From a virus, in the IMG/VR virus record IMGVR_UViG_3300042893_000841, positions 1 to 55,942 of that record: 55,942 nucleotides of DNA; one strand, 5' to 3'. Both the position numbers and the translations under genes were made by a program. Below the pieces are notes generated by a model. It was not told the origin of the DNA. It did no database searches and saw only the letters and a program-made list of their open reading frames with translations. Each line of letters opens with the position of its first letter. Position 1 is the first letter of the stretch. Below, piece by piece: positions 25,755 to 34,725 of this stretch.

Positions 25755-28130
25755 ATGGATTTATTTAATCCACCAAAATTATACAATTACAATATTATGA
25801 TTAAAGACTTAGAGTTTTCAAAATATGAAAACCCAACAATACAAGTTGTATGGGAGGATATACAAGAAAATTTTACTCAAGATAAAATTAAAAGTGTTAA
25901 ACATTATTTTCAAAAGAAATATAATACAACAAATGTTAATGTTTTAACTAAAGTTAAAAATGTTGATATGGAAACAACACAAACTGTTGATGTGTCGGTT
26001 AATATAACTGACGTTAATTATCAGTTGAATCTTTTAAAGAAATTTTTGGAATCTAAAGGATATGATAAAAATCTGGATGACATTTTAAATCTTAATCGTA
26101 CTGTTGAAAATAAAATGCAGGAAGACCACGAGGACACTGCCCAGTTTAATAAATGGTATATTAAAAACATTGAGTTTTCAAACTTCCTTTCATATGGTGA
26201 AAATCAAAGATTAGATTTTGATAAATGTGATGGCATTATAGTTGTTGAATCTAACCCACCAAACTTTGGAGGTAAAACAGTTTTGACTGTGGATTTATTA
26301 ATGTTCTTATTTTTTAATGAAACAACTAAGACAACAAAGGCAGAAGAAATATTTAACCGATTTACCGATAAAAACTCGGTAGTTGTTAAAGGTGAAGTTG
26401 CAATTGATGGTGAGGATTACATTATTGTTAGAAAGATTGAAAGAAAACTTTCTAAAAAGGAAGAATGGAATGTAAAAACAGAATTAGACTTCTTCAAAAA
26501 AATGTCGGACGGTAGTCTACAGAATTTTACTGGAGAACAAAGAAGAGAAACTGAAGCGTTTATTAAAAATTCAATAGGAACCAAAGAGGATTTCTTAATG
26601 ACAATACTTACAACCGCCACAAATCTTGAAGAGTTGTTGGAATCAAAACCAACGGCAAGAGGACAGGTCCTATCAAGATTTATGGGTCTTGAGTTTTTAA
26701 AAAGGAAAGAGGAGGTCGCAAAGGAGATATATAGTACCTTTAGTAAATCAAAACTATCAAATTTGTATAGTTCTGAACAACTAAAAACTGATATTGAAAC
26801 TTATGGGGCTAAAATCGTTGAATACAATGATCAGATTGAAGACAACAAAAAAGAACTGGAGGATATAGAAGAAAAGATATCCAAAGGTAAAGAATATCGT
26901 GATGATATGTTAAAGAAAAAACATAATGATATTGATAAAGAAATTGCTCTGATGAACCCTGATAAAACTCAAGATGAGGTTGTTAAGTTAAATAAAGAAA
27001 AAGACGAATTCCAGGTTAAGTCGTTAGAACTTAATGTTGTTGAACCTGAAAATTATTACCACGAAGATGACCACGACAAAGTAAAGGAGGATTATAAAAA
27101 AGTTTATACTGAAAAAGTAGAACTTGATACTAAAATTTCTGAGATTGAAAAACTAAAAAGTTCAGTTGAAGGCGGAATCAAATGTGAACACTGTGGAATT
27201 GAGTTAATGAACGCATTAATTACCCAACAAAAAATTGCAGAGCTTGATGGTTATATCATGCATAAAGACCAAAAAGAGGGGTTAATGACTGTTTTAACAA
27301 GCAAAGAAAAAACTTTTGTTGAATCAAAAAAACAGTTTGATGAATATGAAAAGAATAAGTTAATTAAAGAGAAATACGATTTAAGTATTGAAAGTTGTGA
27401 CCTTAAAATCAATGGTCTTAATGATAAATTAAGAAGATGGTCAGAAGTTCAGGATAAGATTAAATTGAACACTCAGATTGATGGTCAGTTAATAAAGGCA
27501 GATCTTAGATTGGAAGAGTTGGATATATTGAAAAAAAATAAAAACACTGAGATAACGACCTGTGAATATAACATCAAAACAACTGAGGAAAAAATAACCA
27601 ACAATAACTTGTTGATTGTTAAAATTAAAGGTGAAGAAGAAAAGGAAAAGATTTATAAAATGTATCTTGAGGCTTACGGAAAGAATGGGGTTTCAAAAAT
27701 CATAATGAAAACAATGATGCCACTAATCAATTCTGAACTACAAAGATTGATGGAAGATAGCTGTTATTTTAAATTAGAAATTAGGATTAACGATAAAAGT
27801 GAAGTTGAGTTTGTAATGATTGACAATGGAACTGGTGTTGAAAAATTAATGGTCTCTGGTTCCGGATATGAAAAAACAATTGCTTCATTAGCGTTAAGAT
27901 CTGTATTGAGTAAGGTATGTTCATTACCAAAACCAAATGTTGTTGTATTTGATGAGGTGTTTGGTAAAATCAGTAATGACAACTTAGAAATGGTATCTGA
28001 GTTCTTCATTAAGATTAAAGATTACTTTGAAAAGATATTCGTTATAACTCACAATCCTATGGTTAGCCAATGGGCAGATACAATAGTAAGAATTACAAAA
28101 GAAAATAATATTTCAAAATTGATAAATTAG
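25755..28130 (+). CDS. SbcC/Rad50-like ATPase (gp46-type) with N-terminal extension
   Basis: A 791-residue SMC-like ATPase. After an unusual N-terminal extension of about 135 residues, the ATPase begins with WYIKNIEFSNFLSYGENQ. The Walker A is atypical, NPPNFGGKT (Lys 174, Thr 175), with Pro where the first Gly is expected. Two coiled-coil arms flank a zinc-hook CEHC near residue 477. The C-terminal lobe has the ABC signature VSGSGYEK and Walker B NVVVFDEVFGK. It would pair with the SbcD-like nuclease at 23705 in end processing and recombination-dependent replication. Confidence 0.85.
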   Translation: MDLFNPPKLYNYNIMIKDLEFSKYENPTIQVVWEDIQENFTQDKIKSVKHYFQKKYNTTNVNVLTKVKNVDMETTQTVDVSVNITDVNYQLNLLKKFLESKGYDKNLDDILNLNRTVENKMQEDHEDTAQFNKWYIKNIEFSNFLSYGENQRLDFDKCDGIIVVESNPPNFGGKTVLTVDLLMFLFFNETTKTTKAEEIFNRFTDKNSVVVKGEVAIDGEDYIIVRKIERKLSKKEEWNVKTELDFFKKMSDGSLQNFTGEQRRETEAFIKNSIGTKEDFLMTILTTATNLEELLESKPTARGQVLSRFMGLEFLKRKEEVAKEIYSTFSKSKLSNLYSSEQLKTDIETYGAKIVEYNDQIEDNKKELEDIEEKISKGKEYRDDMLKKKHNDIDKEIALMNPDKTQDEVVKLNKEKDEFQVKSLELNVVEPENYYHEDDHDKVKEDYKKVYTEKVELDTKISEIEKLKSSVEGGIKCEHCGIELMNALITQQKIAELDGYIMHKDQKEGLMTVLTSKEKTFVESKKQFDEYEKNKLIKEKYDLSIESCDLKINGLNDKLRRWSEVQDKIKLNTQIDGQLIKADLRLEELDILKKNKNTEITTCEYNIKTTEEKITNNNLLIVKIKGEEEKEKIYKMYLEAYGKNGVSKIIMKTMMPLINSELQRLMEDSCYFKLEIRINDKSEVEFVMIDNGTGVEKLMVSGSGYEKTIASLALRSVLSKVCSLPKPNVVVFDEVFGKISNDNLEMVSEFFIKIKDYFEKIFVITHNPMVSQWADTIVRITKENNISKLIN

Positions 28131-28153
28131 TAATAATTTACTACATTTAAACT

Positions 28154-28963
28154 ATGGAAAAAAATACAATTTATTTGGAGGATAATTTGGTAACGTTATC
28201 TAATATGGAAGATAACTATATTGATATGAGTATTACGTCACCTCCGTATGATAATATTAGAAAATACCACGGATTTTCTTTTGATATGGATAAATTAGTT
28301 GTTGAGCTTTATAGAACCACAAAAATTGGTGGGGTTGTTGTGTGGGTTGCAAATGACCAAGTAGTGAAGGGTTCTGAATCTGGAACAAGTTTTAGACAAG
28401 CTTTAAAATTTATGGATGCGGGATTCCTATTACATGATACAATGATTTATGAAAAAAACTCAAGTTCTTACCCCGCTAGTGCTAAAAGTAACAGGTACAC
28501 TCAAATATTTGAATACATGTTTGTATTCTCAAAGGGTAAACCTAAAACCTCAAATCTTATTTGTGATAAAGCAAATAAATGGGCGGGACATACAAATTGG
28601 GGTAAAAACACAAAACGTATAGGTGAAAACGAACAATTGGTTGGAGTGGAAGATATTAAACCAGTCCCAGATTTTAGTCCAAGAAATAATATTTGGAGAT
28701 ATGTTAATGGTGGTGGGTTTGCATCTAAAGATAAAATAGCACACAAACATCCAGCAATCTTTCCTGAAGAATTAGTTAGGGACCATATAAATACCTGGAC
28801 TAATCAGGGTGATTTGATTTATGACCCCTTTATTGGGTCCGGAACCGTAGCTAAAATGTGTATTTTAATGAATAGAGACTACATTGGTAGTGAAATCTCA
28901 CAAGAATATGTTGATATATGTAACGAAAGAATAAAAATTACGTTAGATTCTTTGGGTAGTTAA
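28154..28963 (+). CDS. DNA amino-methyltransferase (N4/N6), putative R-M partner
   Basis: A 269-residue DNA methylase of the beta class: catalytic TSPPY at residues 28-32 near the N-terminus and the SAM-binding DPFIGSGTV near residue 232. The SPPY form occurs in both N4-cytosine and some N6-adenine enzymes, so the target base is not decided. The next gene encodes a PD-(D/E)XK protein with restriction-enzyme features, so it is probably the protective methylase of a type II system. No target recognition can be read by eye. Confidence 0.8.
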   Translation: MEKNTIYLEDNLVTLSNMEDNYIDMSITSPPYDNIRKYHGFSFDMDKLVVELYRTTKIGGVVVWVANDQVVKGSESGTSFRQALKFMDAGFLLHDTMIYEKNSSSYPASAKSNRYTQIFEYMFVFSKGKPKTSNLICDKANKWAGHTNWGKNTKRIGENEQLVGVEDIKPVPDFSPRNNIWRYVNGGGFASKDKIAHKHPAIFPEELVRDHINTWTNQGDLIYDPFIGSGTVAKMCILMNRDYIGSEISQEYVDICNERIKITLDSLGS

Positions 28964-28982
28964 TATTTTTTTATTAAATTTG
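28952..28982 (+). promoter_or_regulatory. Bacteroidota-type promoter before the endonuclease gene
   Basis: TTG at 28952-28954 and TAAATTTG at 28975-28982 with 20 bases between, matching the host sigma-A pattern. The ATG at 28989 is only 6 bases after the -7 box, so the transcript would start at or near the start codon. The -33 part lies in the end of the methylase gene, giving the endonuclease its own promoter. Confidence 0.6.
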
Positions 28983-28988
28983 TTGTAT

Positions 28989-29516
28989 ATGAGTAAGAAA
29001 CCTAATATTTATGGCGGTGGGGCAAACACAAATCTAAACGGACTTTCGTTTGAAGAAAGAACATGTCTTATTGAGGCCTTTAAAAATCACGAACAAATCA
29101 AAGTTAATGAAAAAAATCAAATAATTTTTAATGGGGAAGTTATTGGGTTTTACACAGAAAAACACAATTTTTATAAAGATTTTTTAAAACCATTTGGCAT
29201 TAACTATAAGGACATTATATCAAAAAAACTTTTACCCGATAGTGTTTTTGTTAACACTAAAAACAAAACCGTTTACATTATTGAAAAAAAGTTTCAAAAA
29301 TCTGAAGGTTCTGTAGATGAAAAACTACAAACAGGCCCATATAAAAAAAGAATGTTTGTTAAGTTATGTGCTGGTACCGAATATAATGTCGAGTACTATT
29401 ACTTATTAAATGAATGGTATTCTAAAGATGGTTACCGAGACGTAAAGGATTATTTAAGAGAATCAGGATGTAGATATTATACCAATACAATTCCCTTATA
29501 TTCTTTAGGGGTTTAA
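28989..29516 (+). CDS. Putative type II restriction endonuclease (PD-(D/E)XK)
   Basis: A 175-residue protein. Near the N-terminus it reads GGGANTNLNGLSFEE, a Gly-Ala-Asn-Thr-Asn then Phe-Glu pattern I associate with type II restriction enzymes. The catalytic core is LLPDSVF (Asp 84), 14 residues, then IIEKKFQ (Glu 99, Lys 101), a standard PD-x14-EKK spacing. It follows the methylase gene by 25 bases and has its own host-type promoter. Start taken as ATG 28989 rather than the upstream TTG codons. Other PD-(D/E)XK phage nucleases are the alternative. Confidence 0.65.
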   Translation: MSKKPNIYGGGANTNLNGLSFEERTCLIEAFKNHEQIKVNEKNQIIFNGEVIGFYTEKHNFYKDFLKPFGINYKDIISKKLLPDSVFVNTKNKTVYIIEKKFQKSEGSVDEKLQTGPYKKRMFVKLCAGTEYNVEYYYLLNEWYSKDGYRDVKDYLRESGCRYYTNTIPLYSLGV

Positions 29517-29557
29517 AAAAATTTGTAGTTAAATGATAGATATCACAGAAAAAACAT

Positions 29558-29565
29558 TACCTTTG
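29558..29565 (+). promoter_or_regulatory. TACCTTTG -7 box before 29585
   Basis: A match to the Bacteroidota -7 element (TAnnTTTG) 19 bases before ATG 29585. There is no clear TTG at the expected -33 position, so the site is weaker than the others. Confidence 0.45.
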
Positions 29566-29584
29566 TAATATAAAATATAAAAAT

Positions 29585-30097
29585 ATGAATTACTTACTTT
29601 TTGTCTACTACAATGTTGATGTAGTAGATTCAGAACAAATGACAAATGAAATTGGAATGTCAATCTCAGATAAAATGACTTCAAGGGAAGTTAAGTTTAT
29701 GTTTGGAGATAAACACGCAATATTTCATTTTGCATCTAACTTAACAATTGATGAAATGAGTGGATGGGTTGATATAATCTTAGACGACTTAGATTGTTTT
29801 GAGTATTTTTTAGTACCAAAACCAAGAAAGTACGAATCAAATTTTGACAAAGACAACCTAAACCATCTTCTTTCGTTAAAGAAAACAGTTAAAAAAACAC
29901 CACCAAAGGTTATTGAATTTGGTAAACACGCTGGTAAGGACTTTACGGAAATTGCGGAGCTTATTATGAGTTTTAAAAGACCTGAAGTTTGTAATATGAC
30001 ACTTGACGAGATACTTGATAAAATTAATTTAGAGGGTATGGATTCATTATCAGAATTAGAAAAACAAAAATTAGACGAATATTCAAAATCAATTTAA
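29585..30097 (+). CDS. Hypothetical protein
   Basis: A 170-residue soluble protein; the first half is alpha/beta-like, the second helical and charged. It has its own candidate promoter box and is followed nine bases later by the sigma factor gene, so it may be co-expressed with it. No family is recognised. Confidence 0.5.
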   Translation: MNYLLFVYYNVDVVDSEQMTNEIGMSISDKMTSREVKFMFGDKHAIFHFASNLTIDEMSGWVDIILDDLDCFEYFLVPKPRKYESNFDKDNLNHLLSLKKTVKKTPPKVIEFGKHAGKDFTEIAELIMSFKRPEVCNMTLDEILDKINLEGMDSLSELEKQKLDEYSKSI

Positions 30098-30105
30098 TTA
30101 AATAT

Positions 30106-30906
30106 ATGAAAGACAAAAATTTAGGATCACCAATTAACCAGGAAGAAATTTACCACTATCTTAAAGATATTAGGAAGATAAAAGTCATGACACCTGATCG
30201 TGAAAAAGAATTAGCAAAAAAAATGAAATCGGAAGAAACTTCTGATAGAGAAAAAAAGAAAATAGAGGAAGAACTATTACAGGGTAATCTTCGTTTTGTT
30301 ATTACGGTTGCAAAACAATACCAAAACCAGGGATTGGATCTTTCAGATTTAATTGCTGAAGGTAATTTAGGTCTTATGAAGGCAATTAAAAATTTTGATT
30401 GGAATAAAGACCTTAGATTTATTTCATATGCGGTTTGGTGGGTTAAACAATCAATACTTCAATCACTTAATGATAACTCAAGAACAATTAGGTTACCGGT
30501 CAATGTTGTTCAGGATTTATATAAGGCTAAAAAAGAGGTTGAAAAGACAGGTAAAAAAATGGATGATAAGTTTACATCATTACCCTCAATTATAAACCTT
30601 AATATGAGTATTAACGAGGACGGTGATACATTAATTGATATGATTAAGAATAATGACGCTGAAGCTCCGGATGCGGCGTTTGACACTAAAGATATTTTAA
30701 AAGATAAATTATTATCCTTACTCAACGTTTTAGATGACCGTGAAAAATCAATTATTGGTGACTATTTTGGTCTTACCGGAACACCAAGAACTTTAGAGGA
30801 TATCGGTTCTGATTTTAATTTAACAAAAGAAAGGGTTAGACAAATTAAAGAGAAGGCCTTAAGACGACTCAGAAATGATAGTTCTGAATTATTTGACTAT
30901 ATCTAA
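30106..30906 (+). CDS. Sigma-70 family RNA polymerase sigma factor, RpoD-like
   Basis: A 266-residue factor with nearly all conserved regions: region 1.2 near residues 10-45; region 2 with GNLRFVITVAKQYQNQGLDL, DLIAEGNLGLMKAI and the -10 binding RFISYAVWWVKQSI; region 3; and region 4 with LTGTPRTLEDIG and the helix-turn-helix LTKERVRQIKEKALRRLR. It is nearly the size of Bacteroidota primary sigma factors and far less diverged than T4 gp55-type factors. It should redirect host polymerase, perhaps to the TATTTAT elements found across the window (inference). Confidence 0.9.
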   Translation: MKDKNLGSPINQEEIYHYLKDIRKIKVMTPDREKELAKKMKSEETSDREKKKIEEELLQGNLRFVITVAKQYQNQGLDLSDLIAEGNLGLMKAIKNFDWNKDLRFISYAVWWVKQSILQSLNDNSRTIRLPVNVVQDLYKAKKEVEKTGKKMDDKFTSLPSIINLNMSINEDGDTLIDMIKNNDAEAPDAAFDTKDILKDKLLSLLNVLDDREKSIIGDYFGLTGTPRTLEDIGSDFNLTKERVRQIKEKALRRLRNDSSELFDYI

Positions 30907-30927
30907 ATAATTTTTTATACTTTTTGT

Positions 30928-30957
30928 TTGGCGGTTTAAAAAAAATCATTATCTTTG
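30928..30957 (+). promoter_or_regulatory. Bacteroidota-type promoter before 30981
   Basis: TTG 30928-30930, 19 bases, then TATCTTTG 30950-30957: an excellent match to the host sigma-A pattern. Predicted start near 30964, giving a leader of about 17 bases before ATG 30981. Confidence 0.75.
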
Positions 30958-30980
30958 TAATGTATCTAAAACGAAATATT

Positions 30981-31427
30981 ATGACAAACGAAATCATCAA
31001 AGTAACAGAAGGAACAATGGCAGGAGACGTATTCTACGGGTCTTTTAACACAAACATCAAAGGTAAAAGAATTACCGTTGGGGTATCTAACCACCTTAAA
31101 GACGCAGACAAAGAATACGAATTCCGTATCGCAAATAAATGTCAGGCAGGGTTCATCAATATCCACGACACTAAAGGAACTGCGTCAAGCGTAATCCGTG
31201 GATACCAAAAAAACTCATTGGTAAATATCCAAGCAAAAAATGAGTACGGTTACTGGATGAACGTTTACACCGTCAAAGGAGGTAAATGGTACTCAATCGA
31301 CAAAGGGTTCCTGGATGTGTTAACCGTAGGAACTATGAGAGAGTCATTCCCCGATATGTGTGACATGGAACTTTGGGGTAGAATGGGAGCAAAAACTTGG
31401 GCAGACAAATCATTTAAACAAAATTAA
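30981..31427 (+). CDS. Hypothetical protein with host-type promoter
   Basis: A 148-residue soluble protein (starts M-T-N-E-I-I-K). The upstream open frame to 30924 is discarded because the promoter at 30928-30957 lies inside it. The gene is richer in C-ending codons (ATC, TAC, AAC) than its neighbours, which may reflect high expression or different origin. No domain is recognised. Confidence 0.6.
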   Translation: MTNEIIKVTEGTMAGDVFYGSFNTNIKGKRITVGVSNHLKDADKEYEFRIANKCQAGFINIHDTKGTASSVIRGYQKNSLVNIQAKNEYGYWMNVYTVKGGKWYSIDKGFLDVLTVGTMRESFPDMCDMELWGRMGAKTWADKSFKQN

Positions 31428-31431
31428 AATT

Positions 31432-31764
31432 ATGGGAACTTACATTCACACTTACAAGAAAAAATTTGATAAAAACGCAACACTTAACGAGGAGAAGGTT
31501 GTTGTTGGACAGGCAACATTTATATGTCGCCAAGATTGGTCAGATAATTACTCACCATCTGAGAAGAGAGAAATGACAAGAGCTTATGCTTTAACTAAAA
31601 ATGACCAACCTGAATATATTACATTCGATGGTGAAATGGTTTATAAAAATAATAAAAAAGGTGTTTGGTCGGACGGAAGTGGTTTTTGGGGAGGTATTGA
31701 CCACAAAAATGATTTTGTTGGAACATTAAAAAAAGTTGGTAAAAAATATATAATTGAAAAATAA
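31432..31764 (+). CDS. Hypothetical protein
   Basis: A 110-residue protein starting at ATG 31432, four bases after the preceding stop; the longer open frame into the previous gene is not used. It is beta-rich with several Trp/Gly motifs near residues 77-92. Function unknown; likely co-transcribed with 30981. Confidence 0.5.
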   Translation: MGTYIHTYKKKFDKNATLNEEKVVVGQATFICRQDWSDNYSPSEKREMTRAYALTKNDQPEYITFDGEMVYKNNKKGVWSDGSGFWGGIDHKNDFVGTLKKVGKKYIIEK

Positions 31765-31769
31765 AAAAC

Positions 31770-32216
31770 ATGGGAAGCGTAATTGACTATATAGAATGTC
31801 CTAATTGTAAACAAGAAGCGTTTAGCGATTTCTATTACAAGACAGGAGAAGAATACATAAGTTGTAATAATTGTGGATATCATTATTCCCAATCTTATAA
31901 ACGAGATGATGATGGTAAATTTATTACTAAGGATGGTACTGATGATAATCATTTTGATAATTTAATTTTGGTTGTGAACGAATTAAAAAATCCATACGGT
32001 TCTTACCGGTTAAAAGTTTATCAATCACCAGCAACTCAGTGTGGTTCTTTTGAAACTGAGGAACAATATAACGAATTTAAATTGAATCTTAATGAGGATG
32101 TTGAAATTGAGTTTTGTTCTGTATCAAGATTTTTAGATGGTGATATCAAAGTTGAAATGTTAATTGATAATGGTCCTGAGGTTGATTCCTCCGGATTCAC
32201 CAAAGAAGATAGATAA
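31770..32216 (+). CDS. Zinc-ribbon domain protein
   Basis: A 148-residue protein with an N-terminal four-Cys zinc ribbon (CPNC near residue 10 and CNNC near residue 32) followed by an acidic beta-rich domain. No specific family is recognised; nucleic-acid or protein binding is possible. It ends the operon closed by the terminator at 32247. Confidence 0.55.
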   Translation: MGSVIDYIECPNCKQEAFSDFYYKTGEEYISCNNCGYHYSQSYKRDDDGKFITKDGTDDNHFDNLILVVNELKNPYGSYRLKVYQSPATQCGSFETEEQYNEFKLNLNEDVEIEFCSVSRFLDGDIKVEMLIDNGPEVDSSGFTKEDR

Positions 32217-32246
32217 TTAATTTAAAATAACAACCCTATCATATAT

Positions 32247-32274
32247 AACCCCCCACCTAAAATGGGGGTTTTTT
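32247..32274 (+). terminator. Rho-independent terminator
   Basis: AACCCCC / GGGGGTT stem with a 10-base loop followed by a T run, 30 bases after the stop at 32216. A TATTTAT element for the next gene follows at once. Confidence 0.85.
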
Positions 32275-32286
32275 GTTTATCTTTTA

Positions 32287-32293
32287 TATTTAT
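32287..32293 (+). promoter_or_regulatory. TATTTAT element before 32312
   Basis: Lies between the terminator at 32247-32274 and ATG 32312, 18 bases from the start. Terminator-then-TATTTAT is also seen at 41612/41604 and 50076/50070 on the minus strand. Confidence 0.4.
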
Positions 32294-32311
32294 TAAGTAT
32301 AGTTTATTAAT

Positions 32312-33502
32312 ATGAAAGAAAAATTTTTACCTTGGTTTATGTTATTTTGTGCGTTGGGTTTATCTGGAACCGCAGCATATTATTCGGTTGTTGGATTATC
32401 AATTGTTTTTGTTGGTGTTGCATTACCAGTTATTATAATGGGATCATTCCTGGAAATATCAAAAATTGCAATTGCAACATACCTTCACGATAAATGGAAA
32501 GAAACATATGGTATTCTTAAGATTTACATGTCAATCGCTCTTATAGTACTATCTATAATTACCTCTTTAGGTATATACGGATTGTTAAGTACAGGATTTC
32601 AAGGGAATATTGCAAAACTTGAAATAAATGAAAAACAAGTTAAAAATATTGAAGTTAAAAAGAAAAGGTTCGAAGAAGTTAAAGACGAACTAACAAAAGA
32701 AAAAAACACTTTAGACGGAGACATTACAAAGTTAAGAGACGGAGTATCTAATAACACAACAACACAATCTGTGGATAGAAAAACCGGACAGGTAGTTACA
32801 AGAGCCAACGACGGTAATAGAAAATTATTTGAATCTCAACTATTACAAGCACAAGTAAGAAGAGACACAATAGCAAAAAGAATTGATAATATGAATGATA
32901 GTATCACTAAGATTGATATTGACATTTTAAATATGGAATCAAAAGAAATTTCGGGAAGTGAGTTGGGAGCTTTAAAGTATGTTAGCGAACTACTTGATTG
33001 GGACATTAAACGAACGGCAAACCTTTTTATTTTAATTCTAATATTTGTGTTTGATCCATTGGCAATTACGTTAGTTATTGCAACAAACCAAGCATTTAAA
33101 GGAAAAAGAAAAGACAAAGATTCAGAGAGGGACACCAATGTCCCTCACAAAGAAGAGACCATACATGATACAATACATGATACAATACATGATGAGGTTG
33201 AAGTAACCGACCAAGTACCAAATAGGTACCGACCAAATACCGACCAAATAAAAAGGGTATGGGACAGGGTAAAAAAATTAAAAAAAGAAAGTAAATTACC
33301 AGAACCAACTGAAGAAGATTTAGTAGATGAACCTACGGAATTAACATTTACCCCCCACGACATTTATGAAAACGAAACACCAGTACCGTCAATATATGAT
33401 GTACCGGATGAGGAATTATTTGAGGAAGACATTTATTATGTTGAAAAAACTGACGAACCAAATAAAATTAAAAGATTAACATACAAAAAAACAAATGATT
33501 AA
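32312..33502 (+). CDS. Multi-span membrane protein with central coiled coil
   Basis: A 396-residue protein with hydrophobic segments near residues 8-28, 27-52 and 70-95, a long charged coiled coil (about 98-215), a further membrane segment near 236-260 and a hydrophilic, repeat-containing tail of about 135 residues. The fold layout recalls DUF4407-type proteins, but I do not claim the family. It overlaps the amidase start by eight bases, which places it with the lysis genes. Confidence 0.55.
   Translation: MKEKFLPWFMLFCALGLSGTAAYYSVVGLSIVFVGVALPVIIMGSFLEISKIAIATYLHDKWKETYGILKIYMSIALIVLSIITSLGIYGLLSTGFQGNIAKLEINEKQVKNIEVKKKRFEEVKDELTKEKNTLDGDITKLRDGVSNNTTTQSVDRKTGQVVTRANDGNRKLFESQLLQAQVRRDTIAKRIDNMNDSITKIDIDILNMESKEISGSELGALKYVSELLDWDIKRTANLFILILIFVFDPLAITLVIATNQAFKGKRKDKDSERDTNVPHKEETIHDTIHDTIHDEVEVTDQVPNRYRPNTDQIKRVWDRVKKLKKESKLPEPTEEDLVDEPTELTFTPHDIYENETPVPSIYDVPDEELFEEDIYYVEKTDEPNKIKRLTYKKTND
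33161..33196 (+). repeat. 12-base tandem repeat in the membrane protein tail
   Basis: ATACATGATACA is repeated twice, then partially (ATACATGATGAG), encoding a His-Asp-Thr-Ile repeat. A 7-bp hairpin (GAGGGAC / GTCCCTC) lies just upstream at 33127-33146. Length variation between relatives would be expected. Confidence 0.8.
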
Positions 33503-34091
33503 TATAATTGAAAAAAAAATTGAACATTTTGTTGGGGTTGAAAATAAAAAAACCCAGATAATTTTAACACATACCTCAAGAAACGTTAAAGAATATTTAA
33601 CATCATTAAAGTATAGATATAATAAAAAATATGATAAAATTCCTCACTTCATAATAACACGAGACGGTAAGATAATACAAACTTTAGACACAGAAAAGTA
33701 CTCAAAGTTTTTGAATAACTCCAAACACGATAAACAATCAATTATAATATGTTTAGAAAATTTAGGTTGGTTAGAAAAAGAACCATTAAAAAATTATCAC
33801 ATTAATTGGATTGGAAGTATTTATAAGGAAAAGGTATTAGATAAAAAGTGGAGGGATTATTTTTTTTGGGAACCTTATACAAAAATACAGTTGGATAAAA
33901 CGGCTGAGTTGTGTAAAAAATTATCAAAAGAACACCCAATAAATTTAACCTGTATTGGTCATAATACAAAAACAAATAGAATGGAAACATTTAATGGAAT
34001 TTTAACTAGGTCAAATATTGATGAAGATTCCACAGATGTAAGTCCAGCTTTTGATTTTGAATATTTTATAAAAAAATTAGAAAATGAATAA
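33495..34091 (+). CDS. N-acetylmuramoyl-L-alanine amidase (endolysin, Amidase_2-like)
   Basis: A 198-residue protein with the Amidase_2/PGRP order: ILTHTSR (His 26), PHFIITRDGKI (residues 50-60), CIGHN (His 156) and DVSPAFDF (Asp near 181), where zinc ligands and substrate contacts are expected. It has no signal peptide. It would cut the peptidoglycan peptide from the sugar strand at lysis. It starts inside the end of the membrane protein gene, overlaps the next gene by eight bases, and is followed by spanin-like genes. Confidence 0.75.
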   Translation: MINIIEKKIEHFVGVENKKTQIILTHTSRNVKEYLTSLKYRYNKKYDKIPHFIITRDGKIIQTLDTEKYSKFLNNSKHDKQSIIICLENLGWLEKEPLKNYHINWIGSIYKEKVLDKKWRDYFFWEPYTKIQLDKTAELCKKLSKEHPINLTCIGHNTKTNRMETFNGILTRSNIDEDSTDVSPAFDFEYFIKKLENE

Positions 34092-34725
34092 TTACGAAGA
34101 AATTAAAAATTTATTAAACGCATCAAGAAACCTTTTGGGGGGGTCACAAATGATTGAAGAACAAAAATCAATCAAAAAAAGATACGGCCTAATTACTGAA
34201 CAGGGGGGAGATGATACTGAAACAATAGATGCTCCAGACAACACCATTGACAGATCAAACCCAATGAAAGACATTGAGAGTAAAATCAAATATGACACTG
34301 CGGAAGATGGTGAAGAAGGTGAAGAAGTGGATGAAATGAAAAGCGATAAGAAAAAGGGTTATAGAATCTCTGGAGGTATATTCTATATTCATGGTAAAGA
34401 TAATAAAGATTTGCAATTAACAACCGACGATAAGATTGCGTTCCAGGAAAGTATGGATGAGTTTGTATCTGAGGTTGCTGAAATAGTGGACTTTAATAAA
34501 TTAAATTTATATCCAAACAACGTTGAGTGGTCAGGTAAAATTACTGAATATGATATAGAGTTTTTCTTTTCAATTGGAGAAAGTAATGGGGTTTATATAA
34601 ACGGTACTATGATGAAAGTTGACGCGGAATTTTTAACCATGATGAATAAACTACAAACATATTATGAAAAGTTTAAATCAAAATGGTCAAAAGTAATTGC
34701 CTCAAGAAAAAAAACTAAAGAATAA
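34084..34725 (+). CDS. Hypothetical acidic protein, lysis region
   Basis: A 213-residue protein. Its N-terminus is an amphipathic helix (NYEEIKNLLNASRNLL) followed by KKRYGLITEQ, then an acidic low-complexity stretch and a folded C-terminal half. It shares only an N-terminal short helix style with several other proteins here. Overlaps both neighbours; function unknown. Confidence 0.5.
   Translation: MNNYEEIKNLLNASRNLLGGSQMIEEQKSIKKRYGLITEQGGDDTETIDAPDNTIDRSNPMKDIESKIKYDTAEDGEEGEEVDEMKSDKKKGYRISGGIFYIHGKDNKDLQLTTDDKIAFQESMDEFVSEVAEIVDFNKLNLYPNNVEWSGKITEYDIEFFFSIGESNGVYINGTMMKVDAEFLTMMNKLQTYYEKFKSKWSKVIASRKKTKE

Noticed and set aside
30924-30980. Upstream start for the 30981 gene
   Set aside because: The region is occupied by a strong host-type promoter; ATG 30981 fits the predicted transcript start.
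33161-33196. CRISPR array
   Set aside because: The short tandem units have no spacers and are part of a coding region; no cas genes are present.
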